From Nelumbo lutea (Eukaryota; Streptophyta; Magnoliopsida; Proteales; Nelumbonaceae): 64,000 bases of DNA. Below, piece after piece: positions 37,276 to 48,602 of the stretch; the stretch's first letter is position 1; each line of letters starts with the position of its first letter. The stretch spans positions 83,852,270 to 83,916,269 of the forward strand of contig JAKGHH010000004.1 of assembly GCA_022828595.1 (NCBI GenBank), in the 5' to 3' direction. The translations under genes were made by a program, and so were the position numbers. The notes beneath the pieces were generated by a model that saw nothing but the letters and a program-made list of their open reading frames with translations, did no database searches and was not told the DNA's origin.

Positions 37276-39200
37276 CTAGTGGGACTCGTGCGATGCACGC
37301 TATTTGTTAAGTGAAAGCTAAACAATAGAAACATATAAGAGTATACAATTGTTTTATATTTTTTATTTTTTAAATAATTAATAATTATTTATATTTTATG
37401 TACTACTTTTAATAAGATTTTTACAATATAAAAATAATAGTAATTAATTTCATCTAGGGTGGTTCGTCAAACTAATGAAATCGACAAATCCAACCAGGTC
37501 AGTTTTCTAGTATTTCCAATTGGCTTTGGTTCAACAATTTCCCAACCTGACCAAGTTGGAGCAATTTCACTTTAGTCATTTGTAAATTGACCAAAATTGA
37601 ATGACCCGACCATAGATATATAGTAATATTTTATATGTTAAATATAATTTATGGTATAATTTTTATATTATAAATACAATTTTTAAATTTATTTGTTTAA
37701 TAATTCCACTTTATTTTTTAATTTAAATTTAATTTTTAAGTTTAAATCTTTTGAACTAACTAACAAAACAGAAAGTTGACCTAGAACGATACAACCCAAA
37801 TTGGCCAGTTTTCATTAATGGTTAGTCGATTTTGGGTGACCAACTCCCCAACCTGACCAAGTCGATTTGGTTGGCCAAACAACCTACAACCAAAGCAAAC
37901 CAGCCCATGAACACTCATAATTTCAACTAAATTAATAGTTTAATTTCTACTAAAAAACAATAGTTTAATCTTCAATAATTATTGAATTTTTTTAGCGAAA
38001 ATACACATATTAAAAATATATTCCTAATGAAAACATAATAAATAATTAATAAAAATATAATAAATAAAATAATTACAAAAATAAAATAAATACTAATAAA
38101 TATATTAAATTGGTCAATTAATAATAAAATATCAAATAATAGTTTAATCTCTAATAAATATTAATCAATAAATTATAACAAAAGTACAATAAATTAAATT
38201 AAAAAGTTAAATAACAGTTGTTTAATCTCCAATAATTATTAAACAATTCTATTAAACAAAAAACAAAATTATATTAATATATAATTATATAATTATCAAA
38301 AAAGAATAAATAATTACTAAAAATATAATAAAAATTAATTTTAGTGTATATTTAAATATATAATAATTATAGATTAAAATTTTAAAATTATTTTTAATAA
38401 ATCCTCTTTTTTTGAAAAGTATTTTCTATAATTATTAATTGATATAAATGAAATTCATTATTGAAAATATTATTTTTTTATTTATATAATATCATTATTT
38501 ATATTTAAAATCTTAATTATTTATTGAATTTTATAATCAATCAAATTTTAATTTATACTACTATTACTTGATTTCGTTATTAATTTTTCAAAAAATTAAA
38601 ATATTATTAATTTGAGTATGATGTTGTAATTAGTTTTCTATTTTTAATAATTTTTTTTTCATTTATTACATTTTTTCTTTATTTTAACTATTTAAAATCT
38701 AGTTATGTTAAATATTTCATTATTTAAATATTTAATTTATTTTGTTATTTGAATTTTATTTATTTTAAAGTTATTATATAATATTAAATATTTTGTTATA
38801 TAATTATTTATCTATTTTTAATATTTTATTATTTAAGATATTTAGTTATTGAAATATTGAAATAATATTTTATTTTTTTATTGTTAAATTTTTATTATTT
38901 TAATAACATTTAAGTTGAATAATCCAAAAATTCATAAAATCATAATTTTTCTTGTTAATACATAATTTTGTGATGAATTATTTTAAATAAAAATGTATTA
39001 ATAATATGAATATTATTAAATCTATTATAATTACTTTTTTGTGTTTTTAATAAATATTTTAAAGTTTTTATATAATTTTGTTAGGATATTTTCTTACTTT
39101 TTTAATCAAATTTTTTTTTAAGTAGATATAGATAAAAAGTTGGAGAGAGGAAAAATAGGAATTAGAGATAATTTAGGAGATAAGTACGAATTAGAGATAC
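37276..39200 (-). repeat. third, partial copy of the 3.5-kb repeat, starting at a Helitron-like 3' end
   Basis: It begins with CTAG (37276-37279) and a hairpin (minus: CGTGC-ATC-GCACG), then follows units 1 and 2 from the GTGAAAGCTAAA block to the AGATATAGATAAAAAGT block. It lacks the Mutator-like MITE (empty site at 37323), keeps the hAT MITE (37453-37917), and has no counterpart of the part left of the CTAG. That its left edge is exactly the Helitron 3' end supports the terminus call. Confidence 0.7.
37453..37917. mobile_element. hAT MITE, third copy
   Basis: 465 bp counterpart of the MITEs at 28807 and 32339, with the perfect duplication TAATTTCA at 37445-37452 and 37918-37925. Confidence 0.7.
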
Positions 39201-39534
39201 TTTAGAAGAAAGTGAGAGAGGTAGTTTAGGAGTGTGTGTATGGGGAGAGAGAGAAAGAAAAGCATCTCATTTGTTATTTAAAAAATGACTTATAAGAAAA
39301 AAGTAAAAAATTCATAAAAAAGAATAGCTCTCCTTTCGGGTAACCCCCCATTCTAATTTTCTGTTTTTTTTTATTTTTTTCTTATTTTTTTTAATTCCAC
39401 ATAATTACCCATTAAACCAATAAGGAAATCATATATGCTTAACTATTTCTAAGAACCATAAAGAAAGAAGGATTTGCTTTTCTAACGTTTAGCCAAGTGG
39501 CACCACTTTCCCCGACTTCCTCATAACTTGTTTC
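39201..39534. other. spacer between inverted repeat arms
   Basis: Purine-rich start (GAGAGAGAAAGAAAAG) and T-rich centre. No gene. It separates the third repeat copy from its inverted partner. Confidence 0.4.
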
Positions 39535-40127
39535 TAATTCCTATTTATCTCCTAAATTATCTCTAATTCCTATTTTTTCTTAAATTATCTCTAATTCAGT
39601 AGAGAGATTCTCTCCTAAACAATCTATAATTCCTATTTATCCTCTCCCCAACTTTTTATCTATATCTATCTGAAGAAAGTTTTAATTAAAAAAATTTGGA
39701 ACAATTAAAATGTTATAAGTAAATTATATACTAACTTTAAAATATTTATTTAAAACAAAAAAAATTAATAGATTTAATAATGTTCATATTATTAATAATT
39801 CAATATTTTTACAAATTCATCACAAAATTATGTAGTAACAATATAAATTATAATAAAAAATTAACATTAATTAAATATTTCAATAACTAAAATCTTAAAT
39901 AAAAAAATTAAAATAGCTAAATAATATAACAAAATATTTAATATTACGTAATAACATTAAAATTAATAAAATTAAAACAATAAAAATTTTTAAATATTTT
40001 TCATATTATTTAAATAATTAAATAACAAAATATTGAACATGCAAAATTTTAAATAGTTAAAATAACGAAATTATGTAATAAATTTAAAGAAAAATTTAAA
40101 TGTAGAAAATTAATTATAATAGAATTC

Positions 40128-40186
<59 letters not shown>

Positions 40187-40358
40187 TTACAAAACTAATA
40201 ACGAATTATGTAACAATAGTACAATTATAATTTTATGGATTATTAAATTCAATAAATAATTAATATTTTAAGAATTTAAGTAACAATATTATTTCAATAA
40301 CTAAACAATATTGTAAATAACTAATTCCACTAATGTCGATTAATAATTATAGAAAATA
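39535..40358 (+). repeat. inverted arm of the third repeat copy
   Basis: Reverse complement of about 38350-39190: it starts CTAATTCCTATTTATCTCC and passes through ACTTTTTATCTATATCTA, both complementary to the end of the third copy. A (TAA)n/(AAT)n microsatellite lies at 40128-40186. The arm is cut at 40358 by the LTR retrotransposon and seems to continue after 44564. Confidence 0.7.
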
Positions 40359-40363
40359 AGTAT

Positions 40364-41882
40364 TTATGAGGGCATATTTGGCCCTCTAGTAAAATTGTGA
40401 CATGTGGCACCTCGTGACAACTAGGAAAACACCCAGCCAACAAACTTACGAAGTTGGTGACCCACCCGGGCACCTGTCTGGCCGGCCTGGTGCGACCTGC
40501 GCGCGGCCTGACGCGCGCCTGCGCGAACTGCGCGCGGCCTGCGTGACCTGGCCGACCTGGACCAGCCTAGCGCATGATCCGGCCAAGGCGCCAGCTTGAT
40601 GACCTGATCTAGACATTGACTCGCCGACTGACACAGGCACTAGCTTGACGAACTAATCTAGACACTGTCTCGCCGACTGACACAGGCGTCGACCTGACGA
40701 CTTGGCCTAAACACTGACCCGCCGACTGATGCAGGCACCCCTCTGACAACCCGGCCCAGGCGCCGACCTGGCCGCCTGACACAAGCGCCAGCCTTACGAC
40801 CTCGAGGAGTTCACCACCGTACCCCGGTTCTGACAGGTTGCGGCGAGTCTTACCGTTTGGAGGCTTTTCACCCACCTAATCCGCGAAGACTCCGGTATAT
40901 AAAGACCTCACCCCCCAAAGGGGAAGGGGATGGAAAAGAAAGGAAAGTAACCCTGCTCTCTAGTTCTCTCATATTATCTTCAAAGCTCTCTACAATAAGA
41001 GTGCTAACTTAAGCATCGGAGAGCCCCCACCGAGAAAGTACCCCCGGGACCTCTGATTCAGTTCTCGCAGGTCCTTCAGCTCCCGCCGCCTACGAAGAAG
41101 AGGAAAATATGCAGTTCTCGGAAGTCCCTCAGCTCCCCCCACCTACAAGGAGGAGGAAGAGATGGAATTCTCGGAGGTCCCTTAGCTCCCGCCACCTACA
41201 AAGAGGAGGAAAAGATGGAGTTCTCACAGGTCTCTCAGCTCCCGCCACCTACAAAGAGGAGGAAAAGATGAAGTTCTCGCAGGTCCCTCATCTCCCGCAG
41301 CCTACAAAGGAAAGAAGACCACCTCATGCTGAGGGCAGTCGGATTGCGCCGCACCAGGGAGCTCCAACATTCTCTAAGGCATCGACCGCCTAGTAGGGAG
41401 TACGCCAGGCATTTCGCCCCCAGGCAGTTTGTCCCCAGGCAGTTCGCCCCAAGGCAGTTCGCCACCAAGGCAGTTCGCCACCAAGGCAGTTCGCTCCCAG
41501 GCAGTTCGCCACCAGGGAGTTCGCCACCAGGCAGTTCGCCCCCAGGCAGTTCGCCACCAAGGCAGTTCGCCCCCAGGTAGTTCGCCACCAAGGCAGTTCA
41601 CCACCAAGGCAGTTCGCCCCCAGGCAGTTCGCCACCAAGGCCGTTCGCCCCCAGGCAGTTCGCCACCAGGGAGTTCGCCACCAGGGAGTTCGCCACCAGG
41701 CAGTTTGCCACCAAGGCAGTTTGCCACCAAGGCAGTTCACCACCAAGCAGTTCTCCCCCAGGGAGTTCGCCACCAAGTAGCTCGTCACTAAGGCACGCCA
41801 CCACTGGGTCGAATAACGAGGTACTTTGCCAAAAAATTTTACATCACAAAACATTGGTACGTGGCCGAAAACGGTTACATCA
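40364..41882 (+). repeat. 5' LTR (1519 bp)
   Basis: Contains a TATATAAAG box (40896-40904), a block of about 57-bp tandem repeats (about 41040-41310; core CTCCCGCCACCTACAAAGAG) and a block of 14-16-bp repeats (about 41410-41780; core GCAGTTCGCCACCAAG). Arrays of CTGCGCG and CGACCTGACGAC motifs lie upstream of the TATA box. Confidence 0.9.
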
Positions 41883-41884
41883 AT

Positions 41885-41900
41885 TGGCGCCGTCTGCGGG
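41885..41900 (+). other. primer-binding site
   Basis: TGGCGCCGTCTGCGGG starts two bases after the 5' LTR end. TGGCGCC is a common plant retrotransposon primer-site core; the exact tRNA is not assigned. Confidence 0.75.
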
Positions 41901-42289
41901 AACCCGCTACAAAAAGCTAAGTTCTCATCCTACCAAAGCTAAGTTCTCATCTTGCCAAAACTAAGTCCTCACTTTTTAGAAATTGAAGCTATTTCTTTAT
42001 AGTTTACATTTTTTATGAACTCAGAGACTATGCAGGGAGCTAACGGACTAAGTAGCTCTACCAACCTTACTTTCAATTCAGATAATGCCACGTCAGTCCT
42101 CTCCGCAAGGTCCCCCCTACAAAGATGAGCTCTTCGTGGCTTCCGCGGGAATTGGCGGCCAACTGACTACATAAGCGCCCTTACTGGTCGAGCCTTCCAA
42201 GGCTCCCGTGTGAGCTAGCAACCTAAAGTTAGTGGTGTTGCCCCCGAAGGTCGAGCCCCTAGTATCTTCTTGTAGGAGTAGGTGATAGG

Positions 42290-42780
42290 CATTACGAAGC
42301 TGATGCAGGCCAAGTCTACGGGCCACCTCACTACTTAAGACCCGATTGTCTCTCCGGCACGGGCAAAAGTCAAAAAAGAGTAGACTACGAGTTGCTCCCA
42401 AAAGCCTACGGGCCACATTACTGCTTAAGACCCAGTCACCTCTCTAGCATGGGCAAAAGTCAAAAAAGAGTAGACTACGAGTCACTCCCAAAAGCCTATG
42501 GGCCACATTACTGCTTAAGACCCGATCACCTCTCCGGCACGAGCAAAAGTGAAAAAAGAGTAGACTACGAGTCGCTCCCAAAAGCCTACGGGCCACATTA
42601 CTGCTTAAGACCCGATCGCCTCTTCGGCACGGGCAAAAGTCAAAAAAAGAGAATAGACTACGAGTCGCTCCCAAAAGCCTACGGGCCACATTACTGCTCA
42701 AGACCCGGTCGCCTCTCCGGCACAGGCAAAGTCAAAAAAGAATAGATTACGAGTCGCTCCCAAAGCCTACGGGCCATACT
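42290..42780. repeat. 90-bp tandem repeat in the retrotransposon interior, about 5 copies
   Basis: TAGACTACGAGTCGCTCCCA recurs at about 42381, 42471, 42561, 42654 and 42743, so the period is 88-93 bp. Open frames across it arise because the period is divisible by three, and are not genes. Confidence 0.9.
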
Positions 42781-42860
42781 AGTAATTGGATCAGCACTTA
42801 CTAGCTCATCGAGTTATGGGCCAAAAGAAATCTACTCCCTTCGCTGAGTTACTATCAGCT

Positions 42861-42877
42861 CGGGAGTGGGGGGCAAT
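42861..42877 (+). other. polypurine tract
   Basis: CGGGAGTGGGGGGCAAT directly precedes the 3' LTR and fits the plus-strand priming site. Confidence 0.65.
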
Positions 42878-44559
42878 TGATGAGGGCAGATTTGGCCCTC
42901 CAGTAAAATTGTGACATGTGGCACCTCGTGACAACTAGGAAAACACCCACCCAACAAACTTACGAAGTTGGTGACCCACCCGGGCACCAATCTGGCCGGC
43001 CTGGCGCGACCTGCGCGCGACCTGACGCGCGCCTGCGCAAACTGCGCGCGGCCTGCGCGAACTACGCACGGCCTGCGCGACCTAGCCGACCTGGACCAGC
43101 CTAGCGCATGATCCGGCCAAGGCACCAGCTTGACGACCTAATCAAGACACTGACTCGCCGATTGACATTGGCGCTAGCTTGACGACCTGATCTAGACACT
43201 GTCCCGCCGACTGACATAGGCGCCGACCTGACGACCTAGCCTAAACACTGACCCGTTGACTGATGCAGGCACCCCTCTGACAACCCGGCCCAGGTGCCGA
43301 CCTGGCCGCCTGACACAAGCGCCAGCCTTACGACCTCGAGGAGTTCACCACCGTACCCCGGTTCTGACAGGATGCAACGAGTCTTACCGTTTGGAGGCTT
43401 TTCACCCACCTAACCCGCGAAGACTCCGGTATATAAAGACCTCACCCCCCAAAGGGGAAGGGGAGGGAAAAGAAAGGGAAGTAACCCTGCTCTCTAGTTC
43501 TCTCATATTATCTTCAAAGCTCTCTACAATAAGAGTGCTAACTTAAGCATCGGAGAGCCCCCACCGGGAAAGTACCCCCAGGACCTCTGATTCAGTTCTC
43601 GCAGGTCCTTCAGCTCCCGCCGCCTACGAAGAGGAGGAAAAGATGCAGTTCTCGGAAGTCCCTCAGCTCCCCCCACCTACAAGGAGGAGGAAGAGATGGA
43701 CTTCTCGGAGGTCCCTTAACTCCCGCCACCTACAAGGAGGAGGAAAGAGATGGAGTTCTCAGAGGTCCCTTAGCTCCCGCCACCTACAAAGTGGAGGAAA
43801 AGATGGAGTTCTCGCAGGTCTCTCAGCTCCCACCACCTACAAAGAGGAGGAAAAGATGAAGTTCTCGCAGGTCCCTCATCTCCCGCAGCCTACAAAGGAA
43901 AGAAGACCACCTCATTCTGAGGGCAGTCGGATTGCGCCGCACCAGGGAGCTCCAACATTCTCTAAGGCATCGACCGCCTAGTAGTGAGTTCGCCAGGCAG
44001 TTCACCACCAGGGAGTTAGCCACTAGGCAGTTCGCCCCTAGGCGGTTCGCCACCAAGGCAGTTCGCCCCTAGGCAGTTCGTCCCCAGGCAGTTTGCCACC
44101 AGGGAGTTAGCCACCAGGCAGTTCACCCCCAGGCGGTTCACCCCAAGGCAGTTCGCCCCCAGGCAGTTCGCCACCAAGGCAGTTCGCCCCCAGGCAGTTC
44201 GCCACCAGGCAGTTCACCCCAGGCAATTCGCCACCAAGGCAGTTCGCCACCAAGGCAGTTCGCCCCCAGGCAGTTCGCCACCAAGGCCGTTCGCCCCCAG
44301 GCAGTTCGCCACCAGGGAGTTCGCTATCAGGCAGTTCGCCACCAAGGCAGTTCACCACCAGGCAGTTCGCCACCAAGGCAGTTCGCCACCAGGCAGTTCA
44401 CCACCAAGGTAGTTCACCACCAAGCAGTTCTCCCCCAGGGAGTTCGCCACCAAGTAGCTCGTCACTAAGGCACGTCACCACTGGGTCGAATAACGATGTA
44501 CTTTGCCAAAAAATTTTACATCACAAAACATTGGTACGTGGCCGAAAACGGTTACATCA
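42878..44559 (+). repeat. 3' LTR (1682 bp)
   Basis: Same layout as the 5' LTR, with TATATAAAG at 43430-43438. It is about 160 bp longer, because one extra ~57-bp unit and more 14-16-bp units are present. Outside the arrays the two LTRs look nearly identical. Confidence 0.9.
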
Positions 44560-44564
44560 AGTAT

Positions 44565-46495
44565 CAACAAAATTATATTTATTAGTAATAATTTTACAAT
44601 AATAGTGTATATTCATTATATATTTATATATACTATAATTAATATTATTTTATTTTCAGTAATTATTTATTTATTTTTATAAATATGCTTTCAATAATTA
44701 TTTATAATCTACTTTTATATTTTTAACTATAACTAAATAATTATTTTCCAACTGTATTTAATAGTAATTATATTTTTTCAATAATTACAGTATTATTAAT
44801 AGTTTATTATTTTAATAATTACAATATTTACAAAAAAGCAATATTGATAAATATTTTATAAATAATGTATTGATTAATTAAAAGTAATATAATTAAATAT
44901 AATTATTTTTAAACTGTATCTATTAGTAATTACATTTAATTACATTAAACAATAATGAATAAATACATTATTTTAAAAAATAATATATATTTTAATTAAT
45001 AGTAATTTGTAGTAATTAACACTAATTATTTTTAATTATATTTAAAGTAACATAAAATTAAATTTAATAACATTTAACATTAATTAACAGTAATTAAAAG
45101 TTAAACTATAAATTGCATAAAATTACAAGCTATAAATGATTTTTAAACTGTAATTAATAGTAATTATAAGTTAAGCTACAAATAGCAAAAAATTACATTT
45201 CACATTAATTAATTAACACTAATTATTAATTAACAGTAATATAATTCCCAGTACTTATTTTGAAGCTATAACTAAATTATTTTTAAACTGTAATTACCAA
45301 ACTACATTTAATTAGTTTTTGCCAAGAAATTATCAATGTATTTCTGAAAATAGGATAATTTCCAGAAATTTATGTATTTGAAATAAATACAGTAATATAA
45401 TAATTACAGTATTTATTGAAAAACAATATTATTAATTAATAGTATTTTTCATACTTACAGTATTGTTAATAATTAACAGTATTCTCAATAAATATAGTAT
45501 TTTATTAATAATTAACAGTATTCTTCATATTTACTGTATTTTTAATAATTAACATTATTATTAATAAATACAATATTGTTAATTAAGAATATTTATAAAA
45601 AATAGTATTAATTAACACCATTTGACAATAATTTTTTTCAAAATGTAACTAAATAATTATTTTTCAACTATATTTAACGGTAAATATATTTTTTTCAATA
45701 AATACAGTAATTTAATAATTACAGTATTATTAATAATTTGGTATTTTAATAATTACAGTATTTACTAGAATGCAGTATTAAATGTAATTTAGTGATATAA
45801 TTTAGCATAAGTAACCAAAACATAGTAAAAATATCCATCAATTATACAAATACTGTTAATATATTAAATGTAATTTTATTCTATTATGCTATAAATAATG
45901 TAAAATACATTAGTGATGTCTATTATGCTATAAATAGCATAAAATTACAAGCTATAAATGATTTTTAAACTGTAATTAACAGTTATTATAAGTTAAGCTA
46001 TAAATAGCATAAAATTACATTTAATTACCAGAAAATTACATTTAACATTTATTAACAGTAATATAATTCACAGTATTTATTTTTAAGTTGTAACTAAATT
46101 ATTTTTAAACAATAATTACCAAATAATTACATTTAATTAGTTTTAGCCATGAAATTACCAATATATTTCTCAAAATATGATAATTTCCAGAAATTAATGT
46201 AGTTTAAATAAATACAGTATTTATTGAAAAACGGTATTATTAATTAATAGTATTTTTCATAATTACAGTATTTTTGACATGTACTATTTAATTAACATTA
46301 TTAATTACATTTATTTATTAACATTTTGTGCTTAAAATGCTTGGTTTATTTATTTGAAAATGGTGTTGGTTATTTTTGTTTTTTTTTGTTGCCATTTATT
46401 TGAAAATGTTTTCTTTATTTTTGTGATTGATGTGTAATTAAATTTTATCTTGCTATTTTCAATTTGTGGTTGCAATTTTATATTCATAAAAACAA

Positions 46496-46556
<61 letters not shown>

Positions 46557-47150
46557 AACAGTATTTCATTTAATTAATAAATATAGTTTTAATTAATATA
46601 GTATATATTTCATTAATTGTAGTATTTTTGTATTTAGTTGATTACAGTATAATATTAATGTGTGATTGTAATTCTGTATTGTAAAAATACATTATTAATT
46701 ACAGTATTTAATTAGTAGTATTTATAATTGCATTGTTTTTTATATTTTTTTAATATTTAACAGTATTAATTAACTAATATTATTAATTACCGACATAAGT
46801 GGGCTTCCCATTATTTGCACTAGACATAAGTGGGCTTCCCATTATGCCTCCTCAATTCTCATGTCCCAATAATGGGCTACCATTGGGCCTAATTTGTTAT
46901 TCATTCACTAGGGAGGTATAATTTGGTCTTCATGGAGAATTTGTTAAAATTTGAATGGGCCGTGTAAATTCTTCAAATCAAATACTTAAACATGTACCCT
47001 TACATTGACATTTATTTTATTGCTAAAGCTCAGTTTGAAAAGAGTACAAATACAAATATTGTATAGTACAAATGCATACAAAATAATATAAAATACAAGG
47101 TTTTGTATTATATAAATTTGTATTTATACTCCTTTCAAATAAAGACTATA
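44565..47150. repeat. AT-rich repeat region with an 0.83-kb internal duplication
   Basis: Blocks at about 45107-45480 recur at about 45933-46285 (for example AAATTACAAGCTATAAATGA and ATAATTTCCAGAAATT) at an offset near 826 bp. ACAGTATT/AATTA motifs are scattered throughout. (AAT)n-(GAT)n microsatellites lie at 46498-46556. GACATAAGTGGGCTTCCCAT is repeated at about 46793 and 46824. No gene. Confidence 0.7.
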
Positions 47151-47151
47151 A

Positions 47152-47417
47152 GGTTGTGTTTGGTTGCAGTGCTAATTTATTTGTACTAGTACAAATGCAT
47201 GAAAATGTAAATGTAAAAACTGTAAGTTCTTGTTTAATTTTGCTTTGGATTTTACTTTGTTTTGCTTCATGTCTTAATATACTTCACTTCGTATTGCAAT
47301 CAAACAAAATTATCTAAAACTTAAAACAAAAATAGGTCAAAATTGACACTTGAATCATTTGCACTGCCATAATTTTGCATTAGTATAAATTTATTTGCAT
47401 TGCAGCCAAACAAAGCC
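47152..47417. mobile_element. Tourist-like MITE (PIF/Harbinger type)
   Basis: 266 bp; ends GGTTGTGTTTGGTTGCAGTG and GGCTTTGTTTGGCTGCAATG (inward). The 3-bp duplication TAA is at 47149-47151 and 47418-47420. Same superfamily as the MITE at 4519. Confidence 0.85.
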
Positions 47418-47420
47418 TAA

Positions 47421-47994
47421 GGTTCAATTCTAAAAGAACATAAATAAATAAATATAAATATATACAATATAAATACATACAAAATATAAGGTTTTGCCCT
47501 GTACATATTTGTGTTTGCACTCCTTCCAAATGGAGCTTAAGCAACAGTTGGGCTTAAGTTGAACAGCAATAATAGTGTGGACAACTCAATTTTACAATTA
47601 GCAATATCTATGATGCTAGAAAGGTATAATATAGGAAAAAACTTGATCAAGTAAGCCCCACGAATTTTGACAAATATGGTTACCACCTTTTTCTTATAAT
47701 TTTAATCTATTTTAGGTTTAAATTGTCTCAATAGACCTATTCTAGGTTTATGATTTTGTTATGATTAATAATCTGTTCTGGATTAATTCTATCTAGGCCT
47801 GACTGACAGCCCTACTTAAGATACCATGTGTTGGCCAAAGAATCCCCCATGAGTGGGTCCAACCTCCACGTGAAGAGAGAAACCCAACACTCTCGTACGA
47901 GAGAAACCCAACACTCTCGTGTGTGTATATATGTTATATGTATTATTTTATATTTAATTTATATTTTTTATTTATTTTTAAATTAATTAATATA
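47421..47994. other. unassigned AT-rich sequence
   Basis: Flank of the MITE, with a 25-bp near-tandem duplication around GAGAAACCCAACACTCTCGT at 47876-47925 that includes the palindrome CTCTCGTACGAGAG. Confidence 0.4.
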
Positions 47995-48275
47995 TCTCAA
48001 AAAATTATTCAAAATAAAAAAATATCTTAATTGAATATCGGAGTGCAAAGTTATGACCTTCAAAAGTTTGCATATATTGAATGTACAACCTATAACCCGA
48101 TCATTGGGTTGAACAAGTCAATGGTCAAACCAACCGGATTAAATGATTTTTGACCAAATCAACAATTTTTACCGTCTAACAAATTTTGACTGAACCAAAC
48201 CCAAAATCCTGATTGAATGACAGTTCAAATGATTCGGCCGGCCAGTTCAACGGCGGATTGAAAACATTGAGTGCT
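47995..48275. repeat. dispersed repeat, copy 1 (left of the GluTR-domain gene)
   Basis: Shares with 49575-49905 the blocks TATCCAAAATAAAAAA-like, CAAAGTTGTG-like, CATGACCGGGT-like and GATTGAAAACATTG in the same order and orientation. The centre is rich in GGTT/AACC motifs, as in hAT-like MITEs. Confidence 0.5.
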
Positions 48276-48602
48276 GCTACAGTTCCACCACCGAGACCAT
48301 TAGACTGCGATAGATATAGATCGACACGGCCACTGTAGAAGTCAAGACCGCGCGTTCACTAGGCATCGAGGCCGAAATTTTATTATAGAAGCCAAGTCCA
48401 ATTCCAAACTCCGACAAACACCGGCTCTGTCAAAGCGCGTAATAAGTCAACATTTGCCAACTCTAAATGGTCAGACCTTGAACTACCCAATCAAGCTTCG
48501 ACCATTCTTCTTCCATTTATCAACTCCCAATTGTTTCTCAGTCACCTCTTTCTCTTTCCTCTCTCAACGATCCTGTCGAAGAAGAAGATCAGAACGAAGA
48601 GA

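Larger units (their letters stand above)
40364..44559 (+). mobile_element. non-autonomous LTR retrotransposon without coding capacity (LARD-like)
   Basis: 4196 bp: 5' LTR 40364-41882, internal 41883-42877, 3' LTR 42878-44559, with a perfect 5-bp duplication AGTAT (40359-40363 and 44560-44564). LTRs begin TGATGAGGGCA (first G changed to T in the 5' copy) and end GGTTACATCA. A TGGCGCC primer site and a purine tract are present. The 1-kb interior has no gag or pol and is mostly a 90-bp tandem repeat. It must rely on proteins from another element. It is GC-rich compared with the AT-rich host repeat it entered. Confidence 0.92.

Noticed and set aside
41235..41854. Several overlapping long open frames with Gly-Gly-Glu-Leu-Pro or Pro-Pro-Gly-Ser repeats on both strands
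   Set aside because: They are translations of the 14-16-bp tandem array in the LTR, open in many frames on both strands, and not genes.
42392..42745. 117-codon repeat protein and its minus-strand partner
   Set aside because: These follow from the 90-bp tandem repeat whose period is a multiple of three.
44107..44376. Repeat-rich 89-codon frame on the minus strand
   Set aside because: Same LTR array in the second copy.
46498..46556. Possible regularly spaced array
   Set aside because: It is a simple (AAT)n-(GAT)n microsatellite; no CRISPR-like spacers exist anywhere in the window.
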